A stretch of DNA of 42,161 nucleotides from Nemertoderma westbladi (taxonomy: Eukaryota; Xenacoelomorpha; Nemertodermatida; Nemertodermatidae): assembly GCA_032718475.1 (NCBI GenBank), contig JAUCBJ010004605.1, forward strand, positions 32,501 to 74,661. Reading direction: 5' to 3'. A program made the position numbers and the translations under genes. This document shows positions 1 through 9,942 of the stretch, piece by piece. Position 1 is the first letter of the stretch. Every line of letters starts with the position of its first letter. A model generated the notes under the pieces. It worked only from the letters and a program-made list of their open reading frames with translations, ran no database searches and was not told where the DNA came from.

Positions 1-1200
1 CCACCCATTTCTTTGCTTTTAATCCGTTTAAGCTGAAACTTGGGAAGTATGTACTAGACCATTAGCTGTAAATTTCAAAGGAGGCTAATCTGTCTGCAGT
101 TCTCCAGTCTGCCGCTAGAGGGCGAAATGTCCCGAATGTGAAATTATTCTTCCATTTAGTTGTTTATGATGTGATTACGCTGAAACTTGTCATATATGTA
201 CTAGATGACATCCTGAGTCTTTGTGTGGATTGTAATCGGTCCGAAGTTTTCCAGTCTGCCGGTAGAGGGCCACATGTCTAAACATTAAATGGCCACCCAT
301 TTCTTTGCTTTTAATCCGTTTAAGCTGAAACTTGGGAAGTATGTACTAGACCATTAGCTGTAAATTTCAAAGGAGGCTAATCTGTCTGCAGCTCTCCAGT
401 CTGCCGCTAGAGGGCGAAATGTCCCGAATGTGAAATTATTCTTCCATTTAGTTGTTTATGATCTGATTACGCTGAAACTTGTCATATATGTACTAGATGA
501 CATCCTGAGTCTTTGTGTGGATTGTAATCGGTCCGAAGTTTTCCAGTCTGCCGGTAGAGGGCCACATGTCTAAACATTAAATGGCCACCCATTTCTTTGC
601 TTTTAATCCGTTTAAGCTGAAACTTGGGAAGTATGTACTAGACCATTAGCTGTAAATTTCAAAGGAGGCTAATCTGTCTGCAGTTCTCCAGTCTGCCGCT
701 AGAGGGCAAAATGTCCCGAAAGTGAAATTAATCTCCCATTTAGTTATTTATGATCTGATCAAGCTGAAACTTGTCATATATGTACTACTGTAGAAGACAT
801 CCTAAGTCTTTGTGTGGACAGTAATCGGTCCGGAGTTTTCGAGTCTGCCGCTAGAGGGCGAAATGTAGGAAAGGAATAACCTTCGCGAATTCCTTGATCT
901 TAATCTATTTAAGCTGAATTTTGGAATATACAGTACCGGTATGTACTAGACCACATGCCTCGTCTTTGTGAGGAAGGTGATCGATCCGTAGTTCTTTAAT
1001 ATGCCGCTAGAGGGCTAAATGTATGAAAGTGAAAACCTTCCAACATTTCGTTATTTATGATCCGTCAATCGGAAACTTGGTAGATATGTAATAGACCATA
1101 GGCTGTGGCTTTGTAGGGAAACTAATCCTTCCTTCTTCAGTTACCCAGTCTCCCGCTAGAGGGTTAACGTTTTCCGGGAAAATCTTCTCCTATGTTTTTA
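1..1200. repeat. Satellite, ~146-bp monomers in 292-bp dimers
   Basis: The first three blocks start at 1, 293 and 585, so the higher-order period is 292 bp, and these copies are almost identical. Each block holds two related monomers, both built around GCTGAAACTT...GTACTAGA and ending in a GCCGCTAGAGGGC-type box. These boxes lie near 111, 258, 403, 550, 695, 847, 1003 and 1152, a spacing of 145-156 bp. Monomers after about 720 are progressively diverged. No coding capacity is apparent. Related boxes recur near 24805, 34400 and 34633, so the family is also dispersed. Confidence 0.92.
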
Positions 1201-1435
1201 TAATCCTTTCGAGTTGATACTTAGCATTAACTCATTTCACGTGCTGCGCGAAGGCCCCACTTCGTGTATTATAATACATACTTTTTTACTTACAGAACTG
1301 TAAATAAAATCCATTAAATATAATCGTCGATGTTCGTATTATTTTGGTTTCAGATTGTCCCACGTTGTCTGAGATTGAGACTTTTGGGGGGCGAGCCAAA
1401 TTTATGATTTACTATATGATTGATTGACTTTTTTT
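1201..1435 (+). other. Non-coding stretch, probable intron 3' part
   Basis: AT-rich sequence between the satellite and the exon at 1439. I see no gene here. Its end carries a T-rich tract leading into the splice acceptor at 1436-1438. Confidence 0.5.
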
Positions 1436-1438
1436 CAG
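1424..1438 (+). promoter_or_regulatory. Probable 3' splice site
   Basis: A run of pyrimidines (GACTTTTTTTCAG) ends in CAG at 1436-1438. The frame used by the large downstream ORF is open from directly after it, whereas the first in-frame ATG lies far inside (near 1638). This favours an internal exon border over a translation start. Confidence 0.65.
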
Positions 1439-4025
1439 CCGAAAGCACGCAAGAAAGTCGACTAGTAGTGCCCAAAGGGAAGGAGATGCTACCTCGAGTA
1501 ATGCAACTATTAGTGGAGGATTTATTGAGAACTTGGGGGATCCAGAAACAGATGCAATAGACCTGAGCGAAGAAGGACCGACAACCGGCAGTCTGCCAGC
1601 GGCAGAGTCTAGAGTGTCAATCGCGGAATCAGTCCCAATGAACAATACGTTTAACGAACCGGGAAGCGAATCGACACTGTTTCCTTTCAGTTGGACGATA
1701 CCAGGTGTGATTCCGCCGGCGGGAGAGCAACCTCTACCGAGTGTAGTGCAGTTGGCTACTCTGGGAGTCCCGGATCATGGACGCAGTGTGGGAGCAGATG
1801 TCGCGCGCAGTGTGGGAGCAGATATCGGACGCAGTGTGGGAGGAGATATCGGACGCAGTGTGGGAAGAGATATCGGACGCAGTGTGGGAGGAGATATCGG
1901 ACGAGGAGATATCGGACGCAGTGTGGGAGGAGATATCGGACGAGGAGATATCGGACGAGGAGATATCGGACGCAGTGTGGGAGGAGATATCGGACGAGGA
2001 GATATCGGACGCAGTGTGGGAGGAGATATCGGACGCAGTGTGGGAGGAGATATCGGACGCAGTGTGGGAAGAGATATCGGACGCAGTGTGGGAGGAGATA
2101 TCGGACGCAGTGTGGGAGGAGATATCGGACGCAGTGTGGGAGGAGATATCGGACGAGGAGATATCGGACGCAGTGTGGGAGGAGATATCGGACGAGGAGA
2201 TATCGGACGCAGTGTGGGAGGAGATATCGGACGCAGTGTGGGAGGAGATATCGGACGAGGAGATATCGGACGCAGTGTGGGAGGAGATATCGGACGCAGT
2301 GTGGGAGGAGATATCGGACGCAGTGTGGGAGGAGATATCGGACGCAGTGTGGGAGGAGATATCGGACGAGGAGATATCGGACGCAGTGTGGGAGGAGATA
2401 TCGGACGCAGTGTGGGAGGAGATATCGGACGAGGAGATATCGGACGCAGTGTGGGAGGAGATATCGGACGCAGTGTGGGAGGAGATATCGGACGAGGAGA
2501 TATCGGACGCAGTGTGGGAGGAGATATCGGACGCAGTGTGGGAGGTGATATCGGACGAGGAGATATCGGACGAGGAGATATCGGACGAGGAGATATCGGA
2601 CGCAGTGTGGGAGGAGATATCGGACGCAGTGTGGGAGGTGATATCGGACGAGGAGATATCGGACGAGGAGATATCGGACGAGGAGATATCGGACGCAGTG
2701 TGGGAGGAGATATCGGACGAGGAGATATCGGACGCAGTGTGGGAGGAGATATCGGACGCAGTGTGGGAGCAGATTTACCCGGATGTAGTGTGAAGACACC
2801 AAACACAGGAATTATGTTGAGTGGCACCGGCTTCAGTTACAATAACAGCCAATACGTAACTGGAATTAGTAATCTTTCTTCGAAAATTGAAAATGCCGGT
2901 CATCCTTTACGAAAATCAGTCACACAAGTTTATCATTCTAACCTATCTGTCAATCATAACAATCTACCGACCAACCTATCTGTAAAACCAAGCAACTTTC
3001 CGACCAACCTATTTGTCAAACCTAGCAATTTTCCGACCAACCTATCTGTAAAACCTAACAGTCTCCCGACCAACCTAACTATCAAAGACAATCTTCCGAC
3101 CAACCTATCTGTAAAACCTAACAATCTCCCGACCAACCTAACTATCAAAGACAATCTACCGACCAACCTAACTATCAAAGACAATCTCCCGACCAACCTA
3201 ACTGTCGAACCTAGCAATCTACCGACCAACCTAACTGTCGAACCTAGCAATCTACCGACCAACCTAACTATCAAAGACAATCTCCCGACCAACCTAACTA
3301 TCAAAGACAATCTACCGACCAACCTAACTATCAAAGACAATCTACCGACCACCCTAACTATCAAAGACAATCTACCGACCACCCTAACTATCAAAGACAA
3401 TTTACCGACCAACCTAACTGTCAAACCTAGCAATCTACCGACCAACCTAACTTTGTTCAAACCGAACAATCTAATGACGTCAATATCATCATATACATTA
3501 AATAACAATAACAATTGGGACTTTTCATTGGCAAATAATACAGAGAGTGATAAAAGACCACTGGACAAGGAGGAGGTTCCTCTAGATCTTACAGAAGTTT
3601 GTCAAACGAAACCGATAAAACGCCTCAAGATTCAAAACGATATGGGAATCGCTAAAGTTGCTCATAAAAGGGAAGATATTGTCGGGTCAAGTGATCACAA
3701 AACGGGAAATTTAACTTTCAAGCAAAGGGAAGACCTGCATAATTACGAGAAACGATTCTTTTACTTCCTTCAATACGTCAAAGACAAAGCGTTGGAGGCG
3801 GCAGTTAGAGGCATAAGTAGTGACAGTAAAATCACCAGCAAAGCAGATAAATTGATAGCAGATGGTGTCCCTAATGGTTCCCAGTCTACTACTGATGGCA
3901 CAGGACTGACAGGTACTCAACAACTAACAAACTCTCGCGAGAAATCGCAACGATTAGTTGAGACTGGGGATAACAACGATCCTTGTAAATCATCGACCGA
4001 CTCTGGCAGTAATACAAGATATTAA
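1439..4025 (+). CDS. Terminal exon of unknown repeat-rich protein (5' partial)
   Basis: The frame is open from the splice acceptor to TAA at 4023-4025, about 860 codons. I do not recognise the protein. In order it shows a 110-residue acidic/serine-rich leader, a coding minisatellite of GRSVGGDI and GRGDI units (1777-2770), a linker, a second degenerate repeat around NLPTNLT (2946-3465), and a unique C-terminal region of about 180 residues. The unique tail has PLDLT, resembling the PxDLS docking motif for CtBP co-repressors, a basic KPIKRLK stretch that could be a nuclear signal, and a predicted helical segment around EKRFFYFLQYVKDKALEAAV. The unique leader and tail staying open argues for a real gene. 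A nuclear role is inference only. Upstream exons lie outside the window. Alternative: a fortuitous ORF sustained by repeats, but that does not explain the unique tail. Confidence 0.6.
1777..2775 (+). repeat. Coding minisatellite, 24-bp and 15-bp units
   Basis: Two unit lengths are interspersed: a 24-bp unit encoding GRSVGGDI and a 15-bp unit encoding GRGDI, about 17 of the latter. Both are multiples of three, so other frames and the opposite strand are also open here; those ORFs are shadows. Copies are nearly identical, with rare G/R, V/I and A/G changes, implying recent homogenisation. The 15-bp unit is the 24-bp unit with an internal 9-bp deletion. Confidence 0.95.
2946..3465 (+). repeat. 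Second coding repeat (NLPTNLT type)
   Basis: About sixteen degenerate copies of a 30-33-bp unit encoding NLPTNLTIKD or NLPTNLTVKPS variants. They sit in the same frame as the upstream minisatellite. Two subtypes (TIKD and VKPS/VEPS) alternate in blocks, indicating block duplication. Confidence 0.9.
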
Positions 4026-4038
4026 TTAGCAATAGATT

Positions 4039-4044
4039 AATAAA
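4039..4044 (+). terminator. AATAAA poly(A) signal
   Basis: AATAAA lies 14 bp after the TAA stop of the repeat-rich exon, a plausible cleavage signal for a very short 3' UTR. It supports this being the last exon. Confidence 0.5.
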
Positions 4045-4379
4045 TTCGCATTAATAATATAGGTGGTTGAAACTGAATAATAATATCCAAAGATAACAAT
4101 TAAAAGAAAGTAAATATAATGAAAGGTTTGCGATTGGGATGTTGTGTTGTTTGGATTGTTTAGATGTCTTATCTAGCGTAAAAACGAATGTGCCTAATAA
4201 TTAATAATTAATAGTTCACTACTATTTATTGAAATTATAAACTACTATGGACAGCTATGTTTGATTTGCGTTTTGTTTTGTAATAACAGAAGGAACATAT
4301 GCCCGATAACAGTCACGAGGTCTAGACCTGGATCCTTCATATTCTTCTGCGAACATTTACTATTATACATAGGTTAGTT
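4045..4379. other. Intergenic or 3' UTR, no gene seen
   Basis: AT-rich sequence without an extended frame or repeat that I can identify, between the repeat-rich exon and the truncated LINE. Confidence 0.5.
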
Positions 4380-5358
4380 ATTTAATAGCGGCTACAGCGG
4401 CCAAGAATGCAGTTAAGGCTGCATCTAGGTCCCTGAACAGGCAGTACTCGGTTAATTTACAGGAGCTAATAAACCAACAGGTTGATGCCATCAATGATGC
4501 TGACGACAGCAGGCAATCATCCCAGGCATGGAAATCGATCAATTTGCTTACTGGGCGGAAAAGCCAACCAACCACCAAGGTTAAGGCTGAATCACCAGCC
4601 GATCGCCTCAATGGTTGGAAAGCCCACTTTGAAAAGCTCCTCAATAATGACAGGGTATTGCCTGATAACTTTATAGAAGTAAAAGTGTCTGAGTCTGTAC
4701 TCCCAGATATTCCCATTGGCGATATCTCCTTTGCAGAAGTGAAGGCTGCTGCAAAGAGCATTAAGACCAATCGTGCCAGTGGAGTAGATGGTGTTCCCCC
4801 TGAGGTCTTTAAAATACCTGAGTGTTTAAAGCTCATCTATCCCATCATAGTAGACATGTACCGAACAACAAGAGTCCCACAAGAAATGAAAACAAATAAG
4901 TTGGTGCCAGTTCCCAAGAAGGGCAACCTAACACTCTATGGTTCTTTTCGGGGAATCTCATTGATCTCGATTGCTGCAAAGCTATACAATAGGATTCTAT
5001 TAAATCGCATCAGGATCCCATTGAGAGACTGCACCGTGGAAATCAGAATGGGTTCCGTAAAGGTCGTGGGACCATGGAGCCCATTTTGGCACTTAGAAGG
5101 ATAATTGAAGAATTATCAAAAAAGAAAGACAGGCAGGCATCTGGCTGTTATCTTTGTTGACTTCTTCAAGGCCTTTGATTCAGTCTCTCGCTCACGTATG
5201 TTCAGCATACTTTCATTATATGGGATTCCTGATGAAATTATTGCAGCAATCAGATCAGTATACGATGGTTCGACAACATTTGTGTCTACTGTTGATGGTG
5301 ACACAGAACCATTTGAAGTGTTATGGGGCGTCCTCCAAGGAGACACACTTGCACCATT
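4380..5358 (+). pseudogene. 5'-truncated LINE reverse transcriptase, first half
   Basis: The frame from about 4383 encodes the region preceding and entering a non-LTR reverse transcriptase: GVDGVPPEVFK, then LVPVPKKGN and FRGISLISIAAKLYNRILLNRI. A one-base loss near 5044 moves the RT into another frame (NGFRKGRGT), and a second shift near 5130 leads to IFVDFFKAFDSVS and GVLQGDTLAPF. The endonuclease is missing, so the copy is 5'-truncated. It breaks at 5358, where a BEL/Pao element inserted; the protein resumes at 22975 with LFIIVVDYVLR. It looks like an RTE-type or related LINE; the clade is uncertain. It is inactive. Confidence 0.88.
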
Positions 5359-6512
5359 TGTTCGCGCTTTTAGACCTTTGGCAGTTTAACCCGCCAAATT
5401 ATGATGTCTTCTAGATAATAAATCACTTTTAGTCTATGACAAGTATTTAATTCACTACACTAGTCGAAACCAATCTGTGCGCGATCATTCACCCGCTGGA
5501 TATACCCGGGAGATTGGGTTCGACGGCTTAATCTTATTGCTATGTAAGCCTAATGTATTATTCGACTGACAGTATTATATAATTTCTGACAATATTATTC
5601 ACCTTCGGGGAATATTAACAGTTCCTTTAGGACGTGGCGCTCTATTTATACAAACAGAGTTATGACTTAAACTACTCACAACGATATGGCTTAGTTATAA
5701 TTCACATATATGGCGCATTCTTTAGGAAATGCTTCGTTATCAGGTTCACCCATACACAATGCTGCACAATACTGCACACTAATCTGCCGATCTTCACTGA
5801 TTTTAGTCACATATAAAAGGAACACGGACCGAATCATGTAGGGTCTATCAAATAACATTAGATTCACTTCAAACCACTTTAACATAAGTCACAATCGTTA
5901 TATGTAACCTTTCTCTCTTACCTTCGGTATATCAAGAATATTGGGTTTCGGGGTTATTTATCGTTATTCCAAATATAATAATTCATCAACCATATTATGA
6001 AGAACTGACAGTAAATAGCAGTATAACAATATAAAGTATACACAGGTTGTTTGATTAGGTATGGTATGTTATGTTGTGATAAATGCAGTGATAACGGATA
6101 TATGCCCTTTATAATTAAGCCTACTAGTGTTAGACTAAATCAGAAAAGCACAAAATATTTACAAGCCGTTCTCTCCTGGCTTAGGAAAGAAAGACCAACA
6201 ACACTGAAAACTGATAAGAATAACCTTATTTACAAAGGGTTCCACCCAACACAGAGAAAGAGCATAAAGATAGGAAAATTCAGTTCAGTAGATCTGTGAT
6301 AGGTCGAAATCAAAATCAACTCAAATTCTATTGGGAGATACTTTCCCAAGCTAGTTGGACAATCAAACGTAGCCCAGATCCCTTCGCACAGCGAATCAGC
6401 CAATCAGCCGGTAGCTTGTGCTATTCGAGTTATAGATCCCTTTTTAGAGTATTCTAGCGACTGGGGGGGAACTGGTTGCAAACGAATCAGTTATCCCACA
6501 AAAGCTTTTACA
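5359..6512 (-). repeat. 3' LTR (left copy), 1154 bp
   Basis: Matches 21810-22969 throughout apart from three substitutions (near 5508, 6048 and 6240) and a 6-bp indel near 6479, as compared by eye. Ends are TG...CA. As the element is coded on the minus strand, this is the downstream LTR. Confidence 0.96.
5642..5650 (-). promoter_or_regulatory. TATA box in LTR, minus strand
   Basis: TATAAATAG on the coding strand of the element. The same box occurs in the other LTR. Being in the 3' LTR it would drive transcription outward into the LINE fragment. Confidence 0.5.
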
Positions 6513-6522
6513 CCGCTCCCAG
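6513..6522 (-). other. Probable polypurine tract
   Basis: Directly upstream of the 3' LTR on the coding strand the sequence reads CTGGGAGCGG then TGTAAAAGC. The purine-rich GGGAGCGG is where plus-strand primer would be expected. It is short, so the call is tentative. Confidence 0.45.
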
Positions 6523-6590
6523 AAAATGGGATTTAAGTCTATAAAATATACAAAATCACAATTTCTAATATACATAAATACTCTAAACAG

Positions 6591-8366
6591 TTAGTCTTTC
6601 TTGCGCGGACGGCGTTTACGCAGTTTTTTAAAGCTAGCAAGAGTCATTTTCTCTTTGGGGCGAGCCACTTTACGAGGAGGGCTGTAGCTCCTAGGCGAAG
6701 GGTGCAATATAATTGCATCAGAAGGTGCAGGGTTACGATCGGTATACCCGCCGGTCGAAGTACCTGGTTGATTAATATCAACCTCAGTGGAGTGAGGTCT
6801 GACGGCCTTTAGAGCGCGTCTCAGGACAGCAGCTCCTACGGGTCCTTGACGGGTCGTCTGGACACTAGCGGTGGGTGGACCGTGAGTGGTGAGGAACTTT
6901 CTCGGTTTAATGGTTCTCTCCAGCTCGCGTTCTCGGGTTCGATATTCATATGGTCGCCGAGATATTTCCTGTAGTTCAGGATGCGAGTTCACAAAGATGT
7001 CGCCATACTCAGGGTCCTGACGGATAAAATTGATCAGGTGATATGTGGTTATATCATTAGGGTTAACGTTTCTAAGGTATTTCCTGACAAACTTGGTGGA
7101 AATACACTCACCAACACGCTTCATTAACTCGTAACTTGGTACGTGTGTTTTCTGTTCAATCGACGCGAATAGATAAGGATGGAACGCGTAAACTCCCTCG
7201 TAAGCTCGTCCAGGGTAATAGCGATGTCGGGATTCGCAATGTAAATCGGCGTTCGCTTCCCAAGCTCGGATGTATCGCAGGGTGATCATCTCGTCTACGC
7301 TCTCTAAATCGCGATTAAAGGGACAATTGTAACTTTCATGTCCTTTAAGTTGGCAGTAGTGACATTGAGTCATAAATTGTGGGCAGACGGCAAATATATG
7401 AGAGTTATTAAGCCGGCAATAAGCACAATATATTTCCATCATCGGTTGTTCGAGGAAATAGGAACAAGGTACGCTCGAGTCTAGAGGAGTGAAGTGGTCT
7501 CTCGATGCGCATAATCGACAACGTTTTCGAGAAACGTAGTTGGCGTGTCGATAATCGTACGCTGTGAGACGCTGTGGACCTTGATACCACTCTATGACAT
7601 AATCATTGTCACTGCTCCGGGAAGCCGTAGGTTGAATCGCTTCTGATTCCAAGCATACTGGTTCATCCTCCAGCTGCATAGACGAAGTGGGTGCGTCGGT
7701 TTCCGTAAGTGGACCCACTGTCTGTATTTCCACGACAGAATAACCTGTAGATATTCGGGGTCTTTGTATAACGGATGAATGTAGGTTCTGTATACAAACG
7801 TCTTGAAAGACGGCAAATCCAGCGCTACTCAGTTTCTCCGCAGCTGAGTCTCTAAGACTGAGCTTGGTCAGCGCGCGGTCTTTGAACTGACTATCGACGT
7901 TACGGAACGGAGTCAGAAAGCGCCGGAAACATTCGAAACGTATGAACTTATTGTGTTCGTCTAACTTGGCGAGTTTAGTTCCAAGTATTAACGGGTGAGC
8001 GCGTATGGTACGACTGCACACATCGGCTAGCCAACCGGCAAGTGCTGCGTTTTCAAAGATCGTGTATATAGCTAAGGAAGGGCGAAGTGGAACACTCATA
8101 AAGCTATATACTGCACCAGGCGCAGTTAATGGTCCTTCAAAATATAAACGGGAGTAATGGTCTCCATATACCTGCTGGTAATTGATAGGATTTCCAACTT
8201 TGAAGTTCCATCCATATTCTTGAAAGGCAAGATGTCCGATGGATGTCCGTTGTACTTTAGTAATGTCGCTGGGTGTATTGGCATACATAGTGCGAAAGAA
8301 ACCTCGGCCTTCGGCCCAAGGAGCAATCAGCTGAGTATCAACGAAAGGGTATGGAATGTTCTCCAT
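6591..8366 (-). CDS. Accessory protein with three zinc knuckles, downstream of pol
   Basis: A complete 591-codon ORF from ATG, located in the place where env sits in retroviruses. I see no signal peptide, membrane helix or fusion peptide, so it is not a recognisable envelope. Residues 283-301 hold CX2CX4HX9C, 314-328 CX2CX5HX4C and 335-348 the canonical CX2CX4HX4C knuckle (CHYCQLKGHESYNC). The C-terminus from about 480 is rich in R/K and ends in a strongly basic cluster. This suggests nucleic-acid binding, similar in logic to a nucleocapsid. The N-terminal 270 residues match nothing I recognise. It probably needs a spliced or subgenomic RNA, being about 3 kb from pol. The ORF is intact, consistent with a young active element. 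Confidence 0.75.
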   Translation of the reverse strand: MENIPYPFVDTQLIAPWAEGRGFFRTMYANTPSDITKVQRTSIGHLAFQEYGWNFKVGNPINYQQVYGDHYSRLYFEGPLTAPGAVYSFMSVPLRPSLAIYTIFENAALAGWLADVCSRTIRAHPLILGTKLAKLDEHNKFIRFECFRRFLTPFRNVDSQFKDRALTKLSLRDSAAEKLSSAGFAVFQDVCIQNLHSSVIQRPRISTGYSVVEIQTVGPLTETDAPTSSMQLEDEPVCLESEAIQPTASRSSDNDYVIEWYQGPQRLTAYDYRHANYVSRKRCRLCASRDHFTPLDSSVPCSYFLEQPMMEIYCAYCRLNNSHIFAVCPQFMTQCHYCQLKGHESYNCPFNRDLESVDEMITLRYIRAWEANADLHCESRHRYYPGRAYEGVYAFHPYLFASIEQKTHVPSYELMKRVGECISTKFVRKYLRNVNPNDITTYHLINFIRQDPEYGDIFVNSHPELQEISRRPYEYRTRERELERTIKPRKFLTTHGPPTASVQTTRQGPVGAAVLRRALKAVRPHSTEVDINQPGTSTGGYTDRNPAPSDAIILHPSPRSYSPPRKVARPKEKMTLASFKKLRKRRPRKKD

Positions 8367-9304
8367 ATTCCTGTTGTATGCCCAATATGTTTTCCGACAG
8401 TGACAGTGATGGTAGTGGTAAAGAGCAGGGGAAGACCTATGTCGTATTCAGAAATATTCCGAAATACGATCTCAGTAGGAAGATTGTTACATTCGAGGAC
8501 TATCTCCAACTGAATTTATCCCCAGTGCGATGAGGGAACAACCAGTTCAAGTATATGTTTGCCTCAGTTGTTCTACATAAGATTTATATCCCCAATCATT
8601 AAGGGAGGTGAACAACCAGATTTATGACACATAATGGTACCAGTTGTTCACAAACTATCCGCGTGTCCTTTCAGTCCTTGTTTCACGGTTGTGGACTTGA
8701 GGAAATTAGGAAGTGGTTGATTATCTAATCAAGAACGAGAGGGTGGAAGTTGATATCATAAATATCAACAGAATATGACATGGACAGGAGGTGCGGACAC
8801 CAATATTAGCATACAAATAAACGGTAAGGGGGTGGAGGTTGATTATCATAAATATCAACAGAATATGACATGGACAGGAGGTGCGGACACCAATATTAGC
8901 ATCCAGATGAACAGTAAGGGATGGGAGGTTTAATGCTCGTTTCCCGAAGCTCCGAGCACGTTGGAAGAGAAGGTGGGATGAAATATGTCGTATCTTTAGT
9001 AACGACATATAAGAGGGTAAGAGGAGTAGCGAGGAGGGAGGATATACGATAGTATCCATAAGATACCACAATGGATGTGTTTTCCGTCACATCATCATTC
9101 ATTCCTGCCTTTTAATTGTGACACTGATCACAATAATTACAGGAAAACGATGAAGGAAGGGAAAGTTACAGCCTCCCGAAGGAGACCGCCCGCGAGCACC
9201 CGTGCCCCGGGGAAAACTATTCACATTATGGACCCTGGACATTAACCCATGTCTTTTCTCCAGTGGTTCTCCTTTATTTGTTCGCATCAACCTTCTTCCA
9301 CGTT
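8367..9304. other. Spacer between accessory ORFs
   Basis: No convincing large gene. A short plus-strand frame (about 8387-8533) overlaps the start of the 591-residue ORF and remains doubtful. The segment holds the 87-bp duplication at 8744-8925. Confidence 0.45.
8744..8925. repeat. Tandem duplication, ~87-bp unit
   Basis: The segment around GACATGGACAGGAGGTGCGG occurs twice, about 87 bp apart, with few differences. Each copy contains the inverted pair TTGATA/TATCAA. Confidence 0.85.
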
Positions 9305-9682
9305 CTATCCTTCGAATTGATTTCGAATAGAGTTCTCGTGTTCTATTCTCGATTTATCGTTTCGACTCCGCTGGGTATGATATTTAAATAAAACCATTTC
9401 CCTTTCGGTATCGACATCGTCGGTGTCGTGTAAATCAATAGGATGGCCGGTAGTTAAGAAGTCCATATACATACCATTACGATGCGTATAGCGAGCAGTG
9501 AATTTTCTATAGTCCAATTCACGCGTAAGTTGCTCCTGGGACATTGGCGGTTCGATATAACGACCATCGTCCTCCGTAGTAGTTGGATCAGCGTCGCCGC
9601 GTATCAAGCTATCGACAAACGCTTGTAAAGGTAGAATATATCTCTCCCTGATACCAAGATCATCTTCTATTAATTCAGTCAT
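9305..9682 (-). CDS. Small accessory ORF of the BEL element, 125 aa
   Basis: Opens with ATG and ends at a stop before the spacer. The product is acidic and hydrophilic, without a signal peptide, membrane segment or recognised domain. It lies between pol and the 591-residue ORF on the same strand. Codon usage gives no clear verdict. Its start lies 29 bp from the start of a divergent plus-strand ORF. Function unknown; it could be part of a larger spliced accessory protein. Confidence 0.45.
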   Translation of the reverse strand: MTELIEDDLGIRERYILPLQAFVDSLIRGDADPTTTEDDGRYIEPPMSQEQLTRELDYRKFTARYTHRNGMYMDFLTTGHPIDLHDTDDVDTEREMVLFKYHTQRSRNDKSRIEHENSIRNQFEG

Positions 9683-9711
9683 ATCTGCTATACAAGTTCA
9701 CCAATATTATA

Positions 9712-9942
9712 ATGAGTTTATATATTGTTAGGCGAGCGGGCGTCGCTGCCTATTTCTCCCTTGCCCCCGGACAGTATGAGATTCTCAGCGCCGATGTACC
9801 GCTGTCGCTATACTTTCGCCAACGACGTAGCCGTACAACGACAACGATAACCGGCACAAGTCACTCAACTGTCCGTCCCAAAGGCTTAGATGTACTTCAG
9901 GTATTCCTTGGAGAGTTAGGTTACTTTTACGATTGCGACTAG
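9712..9942 (+). CDS. Possible antisense small ORF, 76 aa
   Basis: ATG-initiated frame running opposite to the element's genes and divergent from the 125-residue ORF. The product begins MSLYIVRRAG, is basic in the middle and has no recognised domain. It could be a chance ORF; its only support is its length in otherwise AT-rich, stop-rich sequence and its head-to-head position. Confidence 0.25.
   Translation: MSLYIVRRAGVAAYFSLAPGQYEILSADVPLSLYFRQRRSRTTTTITGTSHSTVRPKGLDVLQVFLGELGYFYDCD

Noticed and set aside
1691-2827. Long ORFs in other frames and on the minus strand across the minisatellite
   Set aside because: They exist only because the 24- and 15-bp units are multiples of three and lack stops; none has a unique flank, unlike the chosen frame.
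5634-6299. Short ORFs in the left LTR, repeated at 22085-22750
   Set aside because: Identical because the LTRs are identical; no coding features and located in U3.
6591-8366. Envelope gene of the BEL element
   Set aside because: No signal peptide, membrane anchor or fusion segment; zinc knuckles indicate a nucleic-acid binder.
8157-8533. Plus-strand ORFs overlapping the start of the 591-residue ORF
   Set aside because: Short, overlapping, without independent support; the 50-residue frame from about 8387 looks protein-like but is not enough.
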